This document shows positions 17,284 to 26,112 of a DNA stretch of 64,000 bases, one piece after another. Under the pieces are notes generated by a model that made no database searches, was not told the DNA's origin, and saw only the letters and a program-made list of their open reading frames with translations. This DNA is from Streptomyces sp. NBC_01451. Its GTDB lineage: Bacteria > Actinomycetota > Actinomycetes > Streptomycetales > Streptomycetaceae. A program made the translations under genes and the position numbers. The stretch's first letter is position 1. Each line of letters begins with the position of its first letter. Location: contig NZ_CP109479.1 in assembly GCF_036227485.1 (NCBI RefSeq), forward strand, positions 2,728,001-2,792,000, written 5' to 3'.

Positions 17284-18264
17284 TCAGAACAACGCCCGCG
17301 CCAGCGCCCGCCGGGCCGCCGCGACCCGCGGGTCGTCCGCGCCGACGACCTCGAACAGCTCCAGCAGCCGCAGCCGTACCGCATCCCGGTCGTCGCCCGC
17401 CGTACGCCCCACCGTCTCGATGAGCCGGCCGAACGCGTCCTCGACATGGCCGCCCACCAGATCCAGGTCGGCGGCGACGATCTGCGCCGTCGGGTCCCCC
17501 GGCTTCTCGGCGGCGTCCTTGCGCACCTGCTGCGGATCGACTCCCTGCACCCGCTGAAGCAACTCGGCCTGCACGAGGCCGAGTTTGGCCTCCGTGTTCC
17601 CGGGGTCGTCGCTCAGCACGTTCTTGTAGGCCTGCACCGCACCGCCCAGGTCCCCTGCGTCCAGGGCCTGCACGGCGGCTTCGAGCAGCGCGTCGTACGG
17701 CCCGACCGGGGCGGCCTGGGGAGCGGGGGCCTGGCGGTCACCCGGCTCGGCGTCCGCGTCGACGACGAGGCCGGTGAGGCCGAAGCGCTGCTCGGCGACC
17801 TGCACGAGCTGATCGAGGGTCTGGCGGATCTGCTGTTCACCGGCGGCGCCCTGGAAGAGGGGCAGCGCCTGCCCGGCGACGACGGCGAAGACGGCGGGAA
17901 TCCCCTGGACGCCGAACTGCTGCATCAGCATCTGATTGGCGTCGACGTCGATCTTGGCGAGGACGAAGCGCCCGTTGTACTCGACGGCCAGCCGCTCGAG
18001 AACGGGGCTCAGCTGCTTGCACGGCTCGCACCACTCGGCCCAGAAGTCGATGACGACGGGCACCTCGGTGGACCGCTGCAGGACGTCGAGTTCGAACCCG
18101 GCCTCATCGACGTCGATGACGAGGTCGGCCGGCGAGACAGCACCTCCCCCGCCCTGCCGGGCGGCTTCGGCGCGCGCCTGCTCCGCCTTCGACTTGGCCT
18201 CCTGGGCCGCCTTCACCGCGGCGAGGTCGACGACCCCGCTCATGGACATGTTCCGTGGCTGCAT
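17284..18264 (-). CDS. Thioredoxin-TPR co-chaperone-like protein (YbbN/CnoX family)
   Basis: A 326-residue cytosolic protein. After an Ala/Lys-rich lead, residues about 55-165 form a thioredoxin fold with the active-site motif WCEPC (WAEWCEPCKQLSPVLERL) and the cis-Pro segment GVQGIPAVF. The C-terminal half is TPR-like (YDALLEAAVQALDAGDLGGA). Both cysteines of CxxC are present, unlike E. coli YbbN. ATG 18264 is chosen for GGGGGAGG eight bases upstream. In related proteins the role is holdase/oxidative-stress protection and delivery of clients to GroEL; that is inferred. It is divergent from the TetR gene across about 160 bp. Confidence 0.9.
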   Translation of the reverse strand: MQPRNMSMSGVVDLAAVKAAQEAKSKAEQARAEAARQGGGGAVSPADLVIDVDEAGFELDVLQRSTEVPVVIDFWAEWCEPCKQLSPVLERLAVEYNGRFVLAKIDVDANQMLMQQFGVQGIPAVFAVVAGQALPLFQGAAGEQQIRQTLDQLVQVAEQRFGLTGLVVDADAEPGDRQAPAPQAAPVGPYDALLEAAVQALDAGDLGGAVQAYKNVLSDDPGNTEAKLGLVQAELLQRVQGVDPQQVRKDAAEKPGDPTAQIVAADLDLVGGHVEDAFGRLIETVGRTAGDDRDAVRLRLLELFEVVGADDPRVAAARRALARALF

Positions 18265-18425
18265 GCGTCTATCCTCCCCCGTTCGGCGCGCACATGTGAA
18301 AGCCGTAGTGAAATGCGGTCCTGGTCGATGGACACTGCTTTCGCTACGAGCCGTAGCGTAACGGCAGTGGGAACCTTCTGGGAAGTACCCCGGAGTGACC
18401 TCCCTCACTGCCTCACGGGACGGGA

Positions 18426-19064
18426 ATGGCCGGTTATGGTCATGTCATGCAGAGCCGCACCCCCGTCAGCCGTACGGGACGCCCCCGTAGCGCCACCGCG
18501 GACACCGCGATCCTGGCGGCGACGCGGGAGGCGCTGGTCGAACTGGGCTGGTCCAAGCTGACGTTGGGGGACGTGGCGACGCGCGCCGGGGTGGCGAAGA
18601 CGACCCTCTACCGCCGCTGGCCCGGCAAGAACGAACTGGTCGTCGACGCGGTGGCGGCGCTCTTCGACGAACTGGAGATGCCCGACCGGGGCAGCCTCGC
18701 CGCCGATATCGAGGGCGTCGTCCTCCAGTTCGCGGCGATCCTGGTGCGCCCGGAGACGAAGAGCGGGCTGATGGCGGTGGTCGCGGAGTCGACGCACGAC
18801 GACGCGCTGCGCGAACGCATCCGCGCGTCCATCGTGGACCGGCAGAAGCGCCTGGTCCTGGAAGGCCGCTCACGGGCCCAGCAGCGCGGCGAGCTCCCCC
18901 CGGAGCCGGATCCGGGGGAAGCCGCCCGCACGGTCGACCTGATCTTCGACATGGTCGCGGGCGCGGTGGTGCACCGGACGCTGGTGAGCGCGGAACCGGT
19001 GGACCCGGAGTGGGCGCAGGCCTTCACCCGGGTGCTGGTGCTGGGGCTGGCCCGCAACCAGTAG
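18426..19064 (+). CDS. TetR/AcrR-family transcriptional regulator
   Basis: A 212-residue regulator; ATG 18447 (205 residues) is an equally possible start because neither has a good ribosome site. The helix-turn-helix is at about 25-70 (AILAATREALVELGWSKLTL then TRAGVAKTTLYRRWPGKNEL). The ligand-binding domain follows, with the TetR_C-type segment ARTVDLIFDMVAGAVVHRTL. It is divergent from the thioredoxin-TPR gene and convergent with a DUF3817 gene (12-bp gap). Ligand and targets unknown. Confidence 0.92.
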   Translation: MAGYGHVMQSRTPVSRTGRPRSATADTAILAATREALVELGWSKLTLGDVATRAGVAKTTLYRRWPGKNELVVDAVAALFDELEMPDRGSLAADIEGVVLQFAAILVRPETKSGLMAVVAESTHDDALRERIRASIVDRQKRLVLEGRSRAQQRGELPPEPDPGEAARTVDLIFDMVAGAVVHRTLVSAEPVDPEWAQAFTRVLVLGLARNQ

Positions 19065-19076
19065 GGGCCACGCCCG

Positions 19077-19409
19077 TCACGCCTTGGCTGCCACCGGCTC
19101 CGGTTCCACAATCCGCCCCGCCAGCTCGCGGGTGACCTTCCGCTCCACGAAGAACCCGGCCGTGGGGATGGTGCCGGCGAGCAGGACCCACAGGAGCTTG
19201 CCGAACGGCCACTTGGCCTTGGAGCCGAGGTCGAAGGCGAAGGCCAGGTAGACGATGTAGAGGAAGCCGTGGACCTGGGAGACGACCAGGGTGACGTCTT
19301 CGCCCATGTCGAAGCCGTACTTGAACACCATGCAGGTGCACAGCACGAGCAGCATGACGGCGGTGACGTAGGCCATCACCCGGTAGCGGGTCAGCACGCT
19401 TCGTTTCAT
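19077..19409 (-). CDS. DUF3817 integral membrane protein
   Basis: A 110-residue protein with three or four membrane helices: YRVMAYVTAVMLLVLCTCMV, VVSQVHGFLYIVYLAFAFDL and GKLLWVLLAGTIPTAGFFVE. The HGFLYIVY and PTAGFFVERK signatures are those of DUF3817. ATG 19409 is the only sensible start. No Shine-Dalgarno precedes it, so the message may be leaderless. A second, diverged member lies at 25514-25873. Function unknown. Confidence 0.85.
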   Translation of the reverse strand: MKRSVLTRYRVMAYVTAVMLLVLCTCMVFKYGFDMGEDVTLVVSQVHGFLYIVYLAFAFDLGSKAKWPFGKLLWVLLAGTIPTAGFFVERKVTRELAGRIVEPEPVAAKA

Positions 19410-19461
19410 GGATACGAGCGTAACCGCCCGGAAAAACCCCGCGTCGGCGGGGACGAGGCAA

Positions 19462-19479
19462 TCACCCGGTACCGGGTGA
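19462..19479. promoter_or_regulatory. 18-bp perfect palindrome
   Basis: TCACCCGGTACCGGGTGA is fully self-complementary and sits between the DUF3817 start and the MarR stop. A related imperfect half (acccggtagcgggt) occurs inside the start of the DUF3817 gene, and the flanks carry duplicated cgcgtcggcgggg and ggaaaaacc words. It could bind the adjacent MarR protein or be a by-product of a small duplication. Confidence 0.4.
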
Positions 19480-19536
19480 ACACCCTTTTCGGACCACTCC
19501 CGCGTCGGCGGGGAGCGGCACTCCGACCGGAAAAAC

Positions 19537-20046
19537 CTACTCGTCCTCGAAATCCCGGGCGGCGGTCCGCAACGGCCGCAGCATCGCGAAGATCTCCGCG
19601 CACTCCTCCGCGTCGTACACACCGAGGCCGAAGTCCATCGCCATCAGGTCGCGGGTCGCCGCGTCGACCGTCTCGCGGCCCTTCTCGGTGATCGTGGCGA
19701 GGGTGCCCCGGCCGTCGTTCGGGTTGGGACGCCTGGCGACCAGGCCCGACTTCACGAGGCGGTCCACGGTGTTCGTGACCGACGTCGGGTGGACCATCAG
19801 ACGCTCGCCGATCTTGGACATCGGCAGCTCGCCCGCCTTGGAGAAGGTGAGCAGCACCAGCGCCTCGTACCGCGCGAACGTCAGGCCGTACGGCTTCACC
19901 ACCGCGTCGACCTCCGCGAGCAGGATCTGCTGCGCGCGCATGATCGAGGTGATCGCGGCCATGGACGGGACGTTTCCCCAGCGCTGCTTCCACAGTTCGT
20001 CGGCGCGGGCGATGGGGTCGAAGGGAAGACTGAGCGGCTTCGGCAC
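19537..20046 (-). CDS. MarR-family transcriptional regulator
   Basis: A 169-residue winged-helix regulator. Dimerisation helices lie at about 12-45; the DNA-binding region is at about 55-120, with YGLTFARYEALVLLTFSKAG, the recognition helix MVHPTSVTNTVDRLVKSGLV and the wing RRPNPNDGRGTLATITEKGR. It starts at GTG 20046 with AAGG upstream. It is divergent from the GH6 gene, so it might control the csl locus, but no operator test is possible here. Confidence 0.92.
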   Translation of the reverse strand: MPKPLSLPFDPIARADELWKQRWGNVPSMAAITSIMRAQQILLAEVDAVVKPYGLTFARYEALVLLTFSKAGELPMSKIGERLMVHPTSVTNTVDRLVKSGLVARRPNPNDGRGTLATITEKGRETVDAATRDLMAMDFGLGVYDAEECAEIFAMLRPLRTAARDFEDE

Positions 20047-20205
20047 GGCACCAGACCTTACCGGCCGGTCACATCGCGGTCAGCCCCGTCTCGCCCTTCG
20101 GTCCGGCCCTGCGGGGAACACGGCCGCCCCGGTGTCGTATCGGCACCGTTTACTCCGTTTATGCCACGATTGCTGACTCGTCGTCACCTCGCCCAAGGGG
20201 GCCGT

Positions 20206-21216
20206 ATGTCCCGGCTGATGCCCACCCTCGCGGTGCTCGCGGCTCTCGGGCTCGCGGCTGGTTGCGCCGCCGCGCCCGAGGTGGGCGAGGCCGCCGTCGT
20301 CAGCGGTGCCACCAAGGAGGCCTCCACCGACGGCGACCGGCTGTTCTGGGTCGATCCGGCGGGCCCCGCCGCCCGTCAGGTCCGGCTCTGGCAGCGGCAG
20401 GGCCGCGGGCAGGAGGCGCGACTGCTGCGCCGGATCGCCGAGCAGCCCGCCGCGCTGTGGCCGGCCGGCGACGATCCGGTACCGGTGATCCGCGCCGCCA
20501 CCGAGGCGGCGGCCCGGGAAGGGCGTACGACCCTTTTCGTGGCGTACGACATTCCGCACCGCGACTGCGGTCAGCACTCGGCGGGCGGGGCCGGCGACGC
20601 GGACGCCTACCGGGCGTGGATCGGGCGGTTCGCCGGGGCCCTCGGGGACAGCCGGGCGCTGGTCGTCCTCGAACCGGACGCGGTCGCGCACATCGTGGAC
20701 GGCTGTACGCCCGGCGAATACCACGCGGAGCGCGAGCGGTTGCTCGGGGAGGCCGTGACGCGGCTCAAGCGGCAGCCGCGTACGAAGGTGTACCTGGACG
20801 CCGGGAACCCCGACTGGATCGAGGATCCGTCGAAGCTCGTCGAACCGCTGCGGCGGGCCGGGATCGCGCGGGCCGACGGTTTCGCGCTCAACGTCTCCAA
20901 CTTCCAGACGGACGCGGCCACCCGGAAGTACGGCGTCGCTCTCTCCCGCGCCCTCGGCGGCAAGCACTTCGTGGTCGACACCAGCCGCAACGGGAACGGC
21001 CCGCTGGGCGGCGACCGCAGCGACGCCTGGTGCAACCCGCCGGGACGCGCCCTCGGCACCCGCCCCACCACCCGCACCGGCGAGCCCGCCCTCGACGCCT
21101 ACCTGTGGATCAAGCGGCCCGGCGAGTCGGACGGCGAGTGCCGGGGCGGACCGGCGGCCGGGCGGTGGTGGCCGGAGTACGCGCTCGGGCTGGCCCGCAA
21201 CTCCCGTACGCGGTAG
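20206..21216 (+). CDS. cslZ: GH6 endoglucanase-like lipoprotein (CslZ)
   Basis: A 336-residue secreted lipoprotein. The signal peptide MSRLMPTLAVLAALGLAAGC ends in a lipobox (LAAGC). The mature part has glycoside hydrolase family 6 signatures: FVAYDIPHRDCGQHSAGG, the acid VVLEPDAVAHIVDGC, YLDAGNPDWI, VSNFQTD, FVVDTSRNGNG, WCNPPGRALG and LWIKRPGESDGEC. ATG 20206 has AAGGGGG upstream; ATG 20161 has none. It converges with glxA-cslA. In S. coelicolor and S. lividans the cslA-glxA-cslZ set makes a beta-glucan at hyphal tips, with CslZ a proposed processing glucanase; the symbol rests on that context. Confidence 0.88.
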   Translation: MSRLMPTLAVLAALGLAAGCAAAPEVGEAAVVSGATKEASTDGDRLFWVDPAGPAARQVRLWQRQGRGQEARLLRRIAEQPAALWPAGDDPVPVIRAATEAAAREGRTTLFVAYDIPHRDCGQHSAGGAGDADAYRAWIGRFAGALGDSRALVVLEPDAVAHIVDGCTPGEYHAERERLLGEAVTRLKRQPRTKVYLDAGNPDWIEDPSKLVEPLRRAGIARADGFALNVSNFQTDAATRKYGVALSRALGGKHFVVDTSRNGNGPLGGDRSDAWCNPPGRALGTRPTTRTGEPALDAYLWIKRPGESDGECRGGPAAGRWWPEYALGLARNSRTR

Positions 21217-21303
21217 GCCCGCGACTCCCGTAAGCGGTAGGCCCGCAACTCCCTTACTCGGTAGGCCCGTTACGGCTGTTCACTTCGCCCGGAAGCACGC
21301 CGG

Positions 21304-23259
21304 TCACTTCACCTGGAGCCACTTCGCCTCCGACGGTGTCCCCTTCGCGTCCGTCACGAACAGCATGTACCAGCCGGGCGGCACGAGCGTCCGGTCCTTC
21401 GGTACGTCGACCGTCACCGAGGTGCGGTCCTTGCTGAGGGGGAGGTCGATGGAGCGCTGTTCGACGTCCGTCGTGTGGGTGACCGCGCTGGGGCGCATCA
21501 GGCGGGCCTTCGCGACCCGCTCGGGGTGGGTGGTGGCGAAGGTCGCGCGGCCGAGCCTGTCGGTCTCCTGGGGGCCGTCCCCCAGCACGGGACGGTTCTT
21601 GCCGTTCCTGTGCAGCGCGGGCGGGGTGAAGATCTCCATCCGCTGCTCGAAGTGACCGAGCTTGGTGTTCTGCTGGTTGTCGTAGAGCGGGTCGGAGCCG
21701 AAGGTGGCGACCCGGCCGTCGGGCAGGAGCAGCGCCTCGGAGTGGTAGTTGCGGCCCACCTTCGGGGAGGCCGCCGCGCGGAACGCGTTGGCCTTGGGGT
21801 CGTAGAACTGCGCCTTGAGGATGTTGCTGCCGCTGCGGCCCCGGTAGTCGGCGGAGCCGTTGGACGTGAACACGGTGTCGTCCGGCATCAGGACGCTGTT
21901 CAGGTAGCGGGTGCCCTGGGGGAGGTCGGGGCCGGCCTCGAAGACCGGGTTGTCCTTCTTCAGGTCGACCACGGCCGTGCGCCGCGTCGCCTTCTTGGAC
22001 TCGCCGACGCCTCCGCCGCCCAGGATCATCACCTTCTGGTCCTGCGCGGGCGGGAGCAGGACGGACGCGGAGGTCTCGGTCTCGTCGGCGTCCGTGAGGC
22101 CCGGCACCTTCTCGAAGGTGTTCGTCCTCAGGTCCCACAGACCCGGCGCGCGGCCCATGGTGGCGGGCCCGTAGCCGGCGTTGGAGGCCGGGTAGAACAG
22201 CTTGCCGCCCTTGGTGAGGAAGAGGGCGGGATAGGTGGGGAAGTAACGTTTCGGCCCCGGGGTCCACTTCTTGGTCCTGGGGTCGTAGATCTCGTTGTCC
22301 CCGGGGTCGATCGCGCCGACGTCGTCGAGACCGGAGACGGCCAGGACCCGCCCGTCGTCGAGACCGACGAGGGTCGGGTACCAGCGCGCCTTGTCCATCG
22401 GATCGACCGGGATGTACTTCTCGGCCTTCGGATCGAACTCGTAGGCCGCCCTGATCCCCTGGAAGTCCTGCTTGTCCATGGTGATCTTCTCGGAGAGGCC
22501 GTACGTGTTGTCGGCGTCCTTGCCCTTCAGGCCGACGATCTCGTACTGGGCCTGCCTGGCGGTGATCGACACGGGCCCCGCCTCGGCCGCCTCGACGAAG
22601 ACGCGGGCCTCGCTCGGGACGACCTTCGTCACCCAGGGCTGCATGACCCCGGCCGCGTTGTAGGTGATCTTCTGGGTGCGCTTCGCCTTGGGGACGGTGA
22701 CGTCGAACCGGCTGACGTACTCGACCCCGGCGGGCGAGCGGAACCGGGTGCCCTTCTTCAGGACCACCGGTTTGTCGGGGTTCTCGTTCTTGACGCGCAT
22801 CCCGCCGCCGGCCCGCTCGACCTCGCCGTCGAGAAGCTCGTAGCGGGCGGTGCCGCCGGCCACCAGGAGCCGTCCGTCGGGGAGTTGGGCGTGTCCGGCG
22901 CAGAAGAAGTCGTCGGGGGTGGCGATCTTCTTGAAGGTGTCCGTTCCCGGGTCCCAGAGGATCGTGTCGAAGGAACCCTTGTCGAACTTCTTCTGTTCGT
23001 TCCCCGAGCCCGCGACGACCAGGACCTTGCCGGTGTGGAGCAGGGCCGCGTGGATGGCGTTGGTGCGGAACTCCTTCGGGATGTCGACCGAGCTCCAGGA
23101 GCCGTACTTCGCCTGGTAGCCGGGCTGGGCGATCTTGTACTCGTGGTACCGCTCACCGGCGAAACCGAGCACGGCGGGTGCGTTGAGACCGGCGAGGAGG
23201 GCGACGCCTCCGATGCCCAGGACGGTCTTCTTGGTCTTCTTCGACGGCTGGAAGGCCAT
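21304..23259 (-). CDS. glxA: Copper radical oxidase GlxA
   Basis: A 651-residue galactose-oxidase-like enzyme with an N-terminal membrane or signal anchor (about 11-33, KTVLGIGGVALLAGLNAPAV). Kelch-type beta-propeller repeats fill about 60-540, ending in an Ig-like DUF1929 domain (about 545-651). The Cys of FFCAGHAQLPDG (C120) fits the thioether-forming cysteine; RNYHSEALLLPDGR supplies a Tyr-His copper pair and SAVTHTTD a second His, as in galactose oxidase. It starts 3 bp after the cslA stop, so it is coupled to cslA. In Streptomyces GlxA is needed with CslA for tip glycan deposition and for pellet morphology, and oxidises sugars or aldehydes, releasing hydrogen peroxide. The natural substrate is still unsettled. 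Confidence 0.93.
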   Translation of the reverse strand: MAFQPSKKTKKTVLGIGGVALLAGLNAPAVLGFAGERYHEYKIAQPGYQAKYGSWSSVDIPKEFRTNAIHAALLHTGKVLVVAGSGNEQKKFDKGSFDTILWDPGTDTFKKIATPDDFFCAGHAQLPDGRLLVAGGTARYELLDGEVERAGGGMRVKNENPDKPVVLKKGTRFRSPAGVEYVSRFDVTVPKAKRTQKITYNAAGVMQPWVTKVVPSEARVFVEAAEAGPVSITARQAQYEIVGLKGKDADNTYGLSEKITMDKQDFQGIRAAYEFDPKAEKYIPVDPMDKARWYPTLVGLDDGRVLAVSGLDDVGAIDPGDNEIYDPRTKKWTPGPKRYFPTYPALFLTKGGKLFYPASNAGYGPATMGRAPGLWDLRTNTFEKVPGLTDADETETSASVLLPPAQDQKVMILGGGGVGESKKATRRTAVVDLKKDNPVFEAGPDLPQGTRYLNSVLMPDDTVFTSNGSADYRGRSGSNILKAQFYDPKANAFRAAASPKVGRNYHSEALLLPDGRVATFGSDPLYDNQQNTKLGHFEQRMEIFTPPALHRNGKNRPVLGDGPQETDRLGRATFATTHPERVAKARLMRPSAVTHTTDVEQRSIDLPLSKDRTSVTVDVPKDRTLVPPGWYMLFVTDAKGTPSEAKWLQVK

Positions 23260-23262
23260 GGC

Positions 23263-25083
23263 CTAGTTGCCTCCTGTCGGGGTGCCGGAGACCGGGGCGA
23301 CGGCACCGGTGGCGAGCGCCGGTTCCTCGCACTCCCGGTTTTCCCTGCTTTCCCTGCTTTCCCTGATCTCTCTGCTCTCTCTGCTCTCTCTGTCCTCTCC
23401 GCTCTCCCTGCGGTCCTTGAGCCGGGTGGCGAGCCACACCCCGACCGGGGCCAGGGAGATCGCCATGGCGAGGACGGCCCAGGTACGCATGGCCACATGG
23501 GTGTGGCCGAGGTGGACGGAGGCGACGAGTGACGTCGCCAGGAGCGCGGCCCAGAAGAGGTGGACGCGGAAGGTGAGCAGCCGGTCGGGGCTGGCGTCGC
23601 CGCCCTTGGGTGTGACGACGAACCGGCTGGGGCGGCGGAGCAGGGCCGCGCCGAACGACTTCAGGTAGATCGGCGCGGAGAGCGCCGACATCGCCATGCC
23701 GGCGAGCCCGCCGGAGCCCTCGGGCTCGTGGGGCGAGACGTTGTGCCGCCGGTTCCACAGGTACAGCCCGATCTGGAGGGCGGCGGCGTCGCTGTAGAGC
23801 ATCAGCCAGACGGAGGCGGCGACCTGGGTGCCGGAGGCCCCGAACCAGAGGAAGAGGAAGCAGCTCAGGATGCCGAGGAACCAGTTGACGGCGGTCATCG
23901 GGTAGTAGACGAGCATGAGCGTGTACGAGAAGAGCCGGCCCGGGGGCATGGTGAAGGGCGCCTTCCAGTACTGCTTGAAGAGCGTCTCGTAGGTGCCGCG
24001 CGACCAGCGCATCTGCTGGGTGAAGAAGTCGGTCCAGGAGACGGGCCCCTCGCCGACGGCGAGCACGTCGGGCGTGTAGACGGACCGCCAGTGGCGCCCG
24101 GTGCGCGGATTGCGGCGGCGGTGGAGCTCGAACCCGGTGGCCATGTCCTCGGTGATCGAGTCGTACAGCCCGCCGATCTGCTTGACGGCGGCGATGCGTA
24201 CGACGTTGTTGGTGCCGACGAACATGGGGGCGCGGTAGCGGTTGCCGGCGCGCTGGATGAGCGCGTGGAAGAGGAACTGCTGCGACTCGGCGGCCTTGGT
24301 GACGGGGTGGGTGTAGTTGCCGTACACCTGCGGGCCGACGACGAAGGCGATGTCCGGGTCACGGAAGAAGCCCGTCATCCGCTCCAGGAAGTTGGGGAGC
24401 GGAACGTGGTCGGTGTCGACGGAGGCGTAGAAGTCGTACTCGTCGCCGTGCATGGCGATCCACGCGTTGTAGTTGCCGTGCTTGGTACGGGCCTTGTGGA
24501 CGCCCCTGGTCCGGTTCCACTCGGGGACCCCGTGCCGGCTGAAGTGCCGTACGCCCAGTTCGGCGCAGAGCGCCCTGGCCTGTTCGTCGTCGCCCTCGTC
24601 GAGGAGCCAGACGTCCACGGGGCCGGTGTGGTGGACGCGGACCGCGCCCTCCAGGGTGGCCCGGACCATCGCGAGGGGTTCCTTGCCGGGGACGTACGTG
24701 GTGAGGAAGGCGACGCGGGTGCCGGACTCGGGCACGACGGGGACGGGATCGCGGGCGACCATGGTGGCGTGGGCGATGGACGCCACGTTGACGACCATGA
24801 ACAGCTCGATCAGCCCGATGGCGACGAGCATCACGATGTCGAGATCGACCATCCACGCCTCACCGGCCTCGCGCTCCACCCAGTGGGTGGGCCAGACGAG
24901 GTAGACGAGCAGGGCGCCGGTGAGCAGGGGCGCGAGGGTCATGAGCAGAACGGCGCGTATTCGGCGCGGCTCGCGGGAGAGGAGCGAGGTGTACCGCACC
25001 TGGTACGGGGTTCCGGCCGGCGCCTCGGTCAGGGGTCCGGCGAGCCGGCTGTGGGTGTCGTAGTCGTAGCCCTCCGGCCGCAC
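23263..25083 (-). CDS. cslA: Cellulose synthase-like glycosyltransferase CslA
   Basis: A 606-residue membrane protein of GT family 2. Two N-terminal membrane helices (about 44-95) precede the catalytic domain, which shows YASVDTDHVPLPNFL, ITEDMATGFELHRR and the QxxRW-type QQMRWSRGTYE. At least four helices follow (about 365-510). GTG 25083 has GGAGGG before it. The last 50 residues contain an SRE-type tripeptide repeat before a short tail. It is the first gene of the cslA-glxA operon. It polymerises a beta-glucan (cellulose-like) at hyphal tips in studied species; it lacks a PilZ domain, so c-di-GMP control is not indicated. Confidence 0.93.
   Translation of the reverse strand: MRPEGYDYDTHSRLAGPLTEAPAGTPYQVRYTSLLSREPRRIRAVLLMTLAPLLTGALLVYLVWPTHWVEREAGEAWMVDLDIVMLVAIGLIELFMVVNVASIAHATMVARDPVPVVPESGTRVAFLTTYVPGKEPLAMVRATLEGAVRVHHTGPVDVWLLDEGDDEQARALCAELGVRHFSRHGVPEWNRTRGVHKARTKHGNYNAWIAMHGDEYDFYASVDTDHVPLPNFLERMTGFFRDPDIAFVVGPQVYGNYTHPVTKAAESQQFLFHALIQRAGNRYRAPMFVGTNNVVRIAAVKQIGGLYDSITEDMATGFELHRRRNPRTGRHWRSVYTPDVLAVGEGPVSWTDFFTQQMRWSRGTYETLFKQYWKAPFTMPPGRLFSYTLMLVYYPMTAVNWFLGILSCFLFLWFGASGTQVAASVWLMLYSDAAALQIGLYLWNRRHNVSPHEPEGSGGLAGMAMSALSAPIYLKSFGAALLRRPSRFVVTPKGGDASPDRLLTFRVHLFWAALLATSLVASVHLGHTHVAMRTWAVLAMAISLAPVGVWLATRLKDRRESGEDRESRESREIRESRESRENRECEEPALATGAVAPVSGTPTGGN
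23331..23412 (-). repeat. 9-bp tandem repeat in the cslA tail
   Basis: About eight imperfect 9-bp units (ttccctgct, ctctctgct and variants on the plus strand) encode Ser-Arg-Glu or Glu-Ser-Arg tripeptides on the minus strand. Copy number could vary by slippage without breaking the frame. Confidence 0.8.
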
Positions 25084-25187
25084 AGCGCCCTCCAGTGATC
25101 GAACGAGCCGATGTCCCCACCAAAGTGGAGATATGACGGCGAGTCGAACTGGGTGCGTCCGGACGGGTGAGCGTGTGCGGGCGTGGT

Positions 25188-25517
25188 TTACCGGTCCAGG
25201 GGTGCCCTGTCACCGGATGCGGGTGACGGGGAGAGGTGGCGCTCCACCGTCTCCACCTTGGTGGTCAGACCGTCGGTCACGCCGGGGCGGATGTCCGCCT
25301 TGAGGACGAGGGAGACGCGCGGCGCGCGTTCCTCGACGGCGGCGACGGCGCGTCTGACGACGTCCATGACCTCGTCCCAGTCGCCCTCGATGGAGGTGAA
25401 CATGGCGTCGGTGCGGTTGGGCAGGCCGGATTCGCGGACGACGCGGACGGCTTCGGCGACGTACTCCCCCACGTCCTCGCCGACGCCGAGCGGCGTCACG
25501 GAGAAGGCGACGATCAT
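25188..25517 (-). CDS. MTH1187/YqgV-family thiamine-binding-like protein
   Basis: A 109-residue ferredoxin-like-fold protein starting [20 protein letters not shown], with the family segments [20 protein letters not shown] (about 27-46) and [12 protein letters not shown] (about 68-79). This is the DUF77/MTH1187 family; some members bind thiamine or its precursors as tetramers. ATG 25517 overlaps the stop codon of the upstream DUF3817 gene (ATGA), so the pair is one operon. The tail beyond residue 95 is disordered. Confidence 0.88.
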   Translation of the reverse strand: MIVAFSVTPLGVGEDVGEYVAEAVRVVRESGLPNRTDAMFTSIEGDWDEVMDVVRRAVAAVEERAPRVSLVLKADIRPGVTDGLTTKVETVERHLSPSPASGDRAPLDR

Positions 25518-25873
25518 GCCTTGACCGCCCCGTCCTGCTCCTGGCGGGCGCGGGAGGCGATGGCCGCGTCGACCGCGTTCTCGGTCTCGCGGCGCAGCCT
25601 GCGCTCGGCGAAGAAGCCGCCGGTCGGCAGGACGGAGAGGACGAAGTAGAGGCCGGCGATCTTCAGGGACCACCTGGCGCGGTACCAGGCGTCCGCCCAG
25701 AAGATCACGTAGAGGACGAAGAGGAGTCCGTGGACCGCGCCCATGACGGGCACCGCGTTGAAGTCCGTGGTCCGCTTCAGCACCGAGCAGACCAGCAGGA
25801 CGAGGAAGGAAACGGCTTCGGGGGCCGAGACCAGGCGCAGGCGGCGGAGGGCGGAGGCGGTCTTGATGTCCAC
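25514..25873 (-). CDS. DUF3817 integral membrane protein, second copy
   Basis: A 119-residue protein with about three membrane helices ([60 protein letters not shown]). It shares HGxLxxxY and PTxGFFxER with the copy at 19077-19409 but is otherwise diverged. GTG 25873 follows GAAGG. It overlaps the downstream MTH1187-family gene. Function unknown. Confidence 0.88.
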   Translation of the reverse strand: MDIKTASALRRLRLVSAPEAVSFLVLLVCSVLKRTTDFNAVPVMGAVHGLLFVLYVIFWADAWYRARWSLKIAGLYFVLSVLPTGGFFAERRLRRETENAVDAAIASRARQEQDGAVKA

Positions 25874-26112
25874 GGGTCACCTTCGGTGGGTGCGAGGGGG
25901 TCACTTTGTGAATGAGCGCACAAACGTTCTCCATTGTGACATCGGCGTCCCGGGCGACCGGGACGGGGGTGTGGAGGGAGGCGCGGAGGGAGGTGTGGAC
26001 GAAGGCGCGGCCGGAGGGGTGGACGCGAGATCGGCCCCTAGGGGGAGGTTCAGGGGCGATCTCCACCTTCGGGATCTGTTGCCGGGGGTGCCCGGCGGGC
26101 TACCTTCGCCCC

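Noticed and set aside
23331..23412. CRISPR-like short repeats
   Set aside because: Units are 9 bp without spacers and lie within the cslA coding frame, giving SRE tripeptides.
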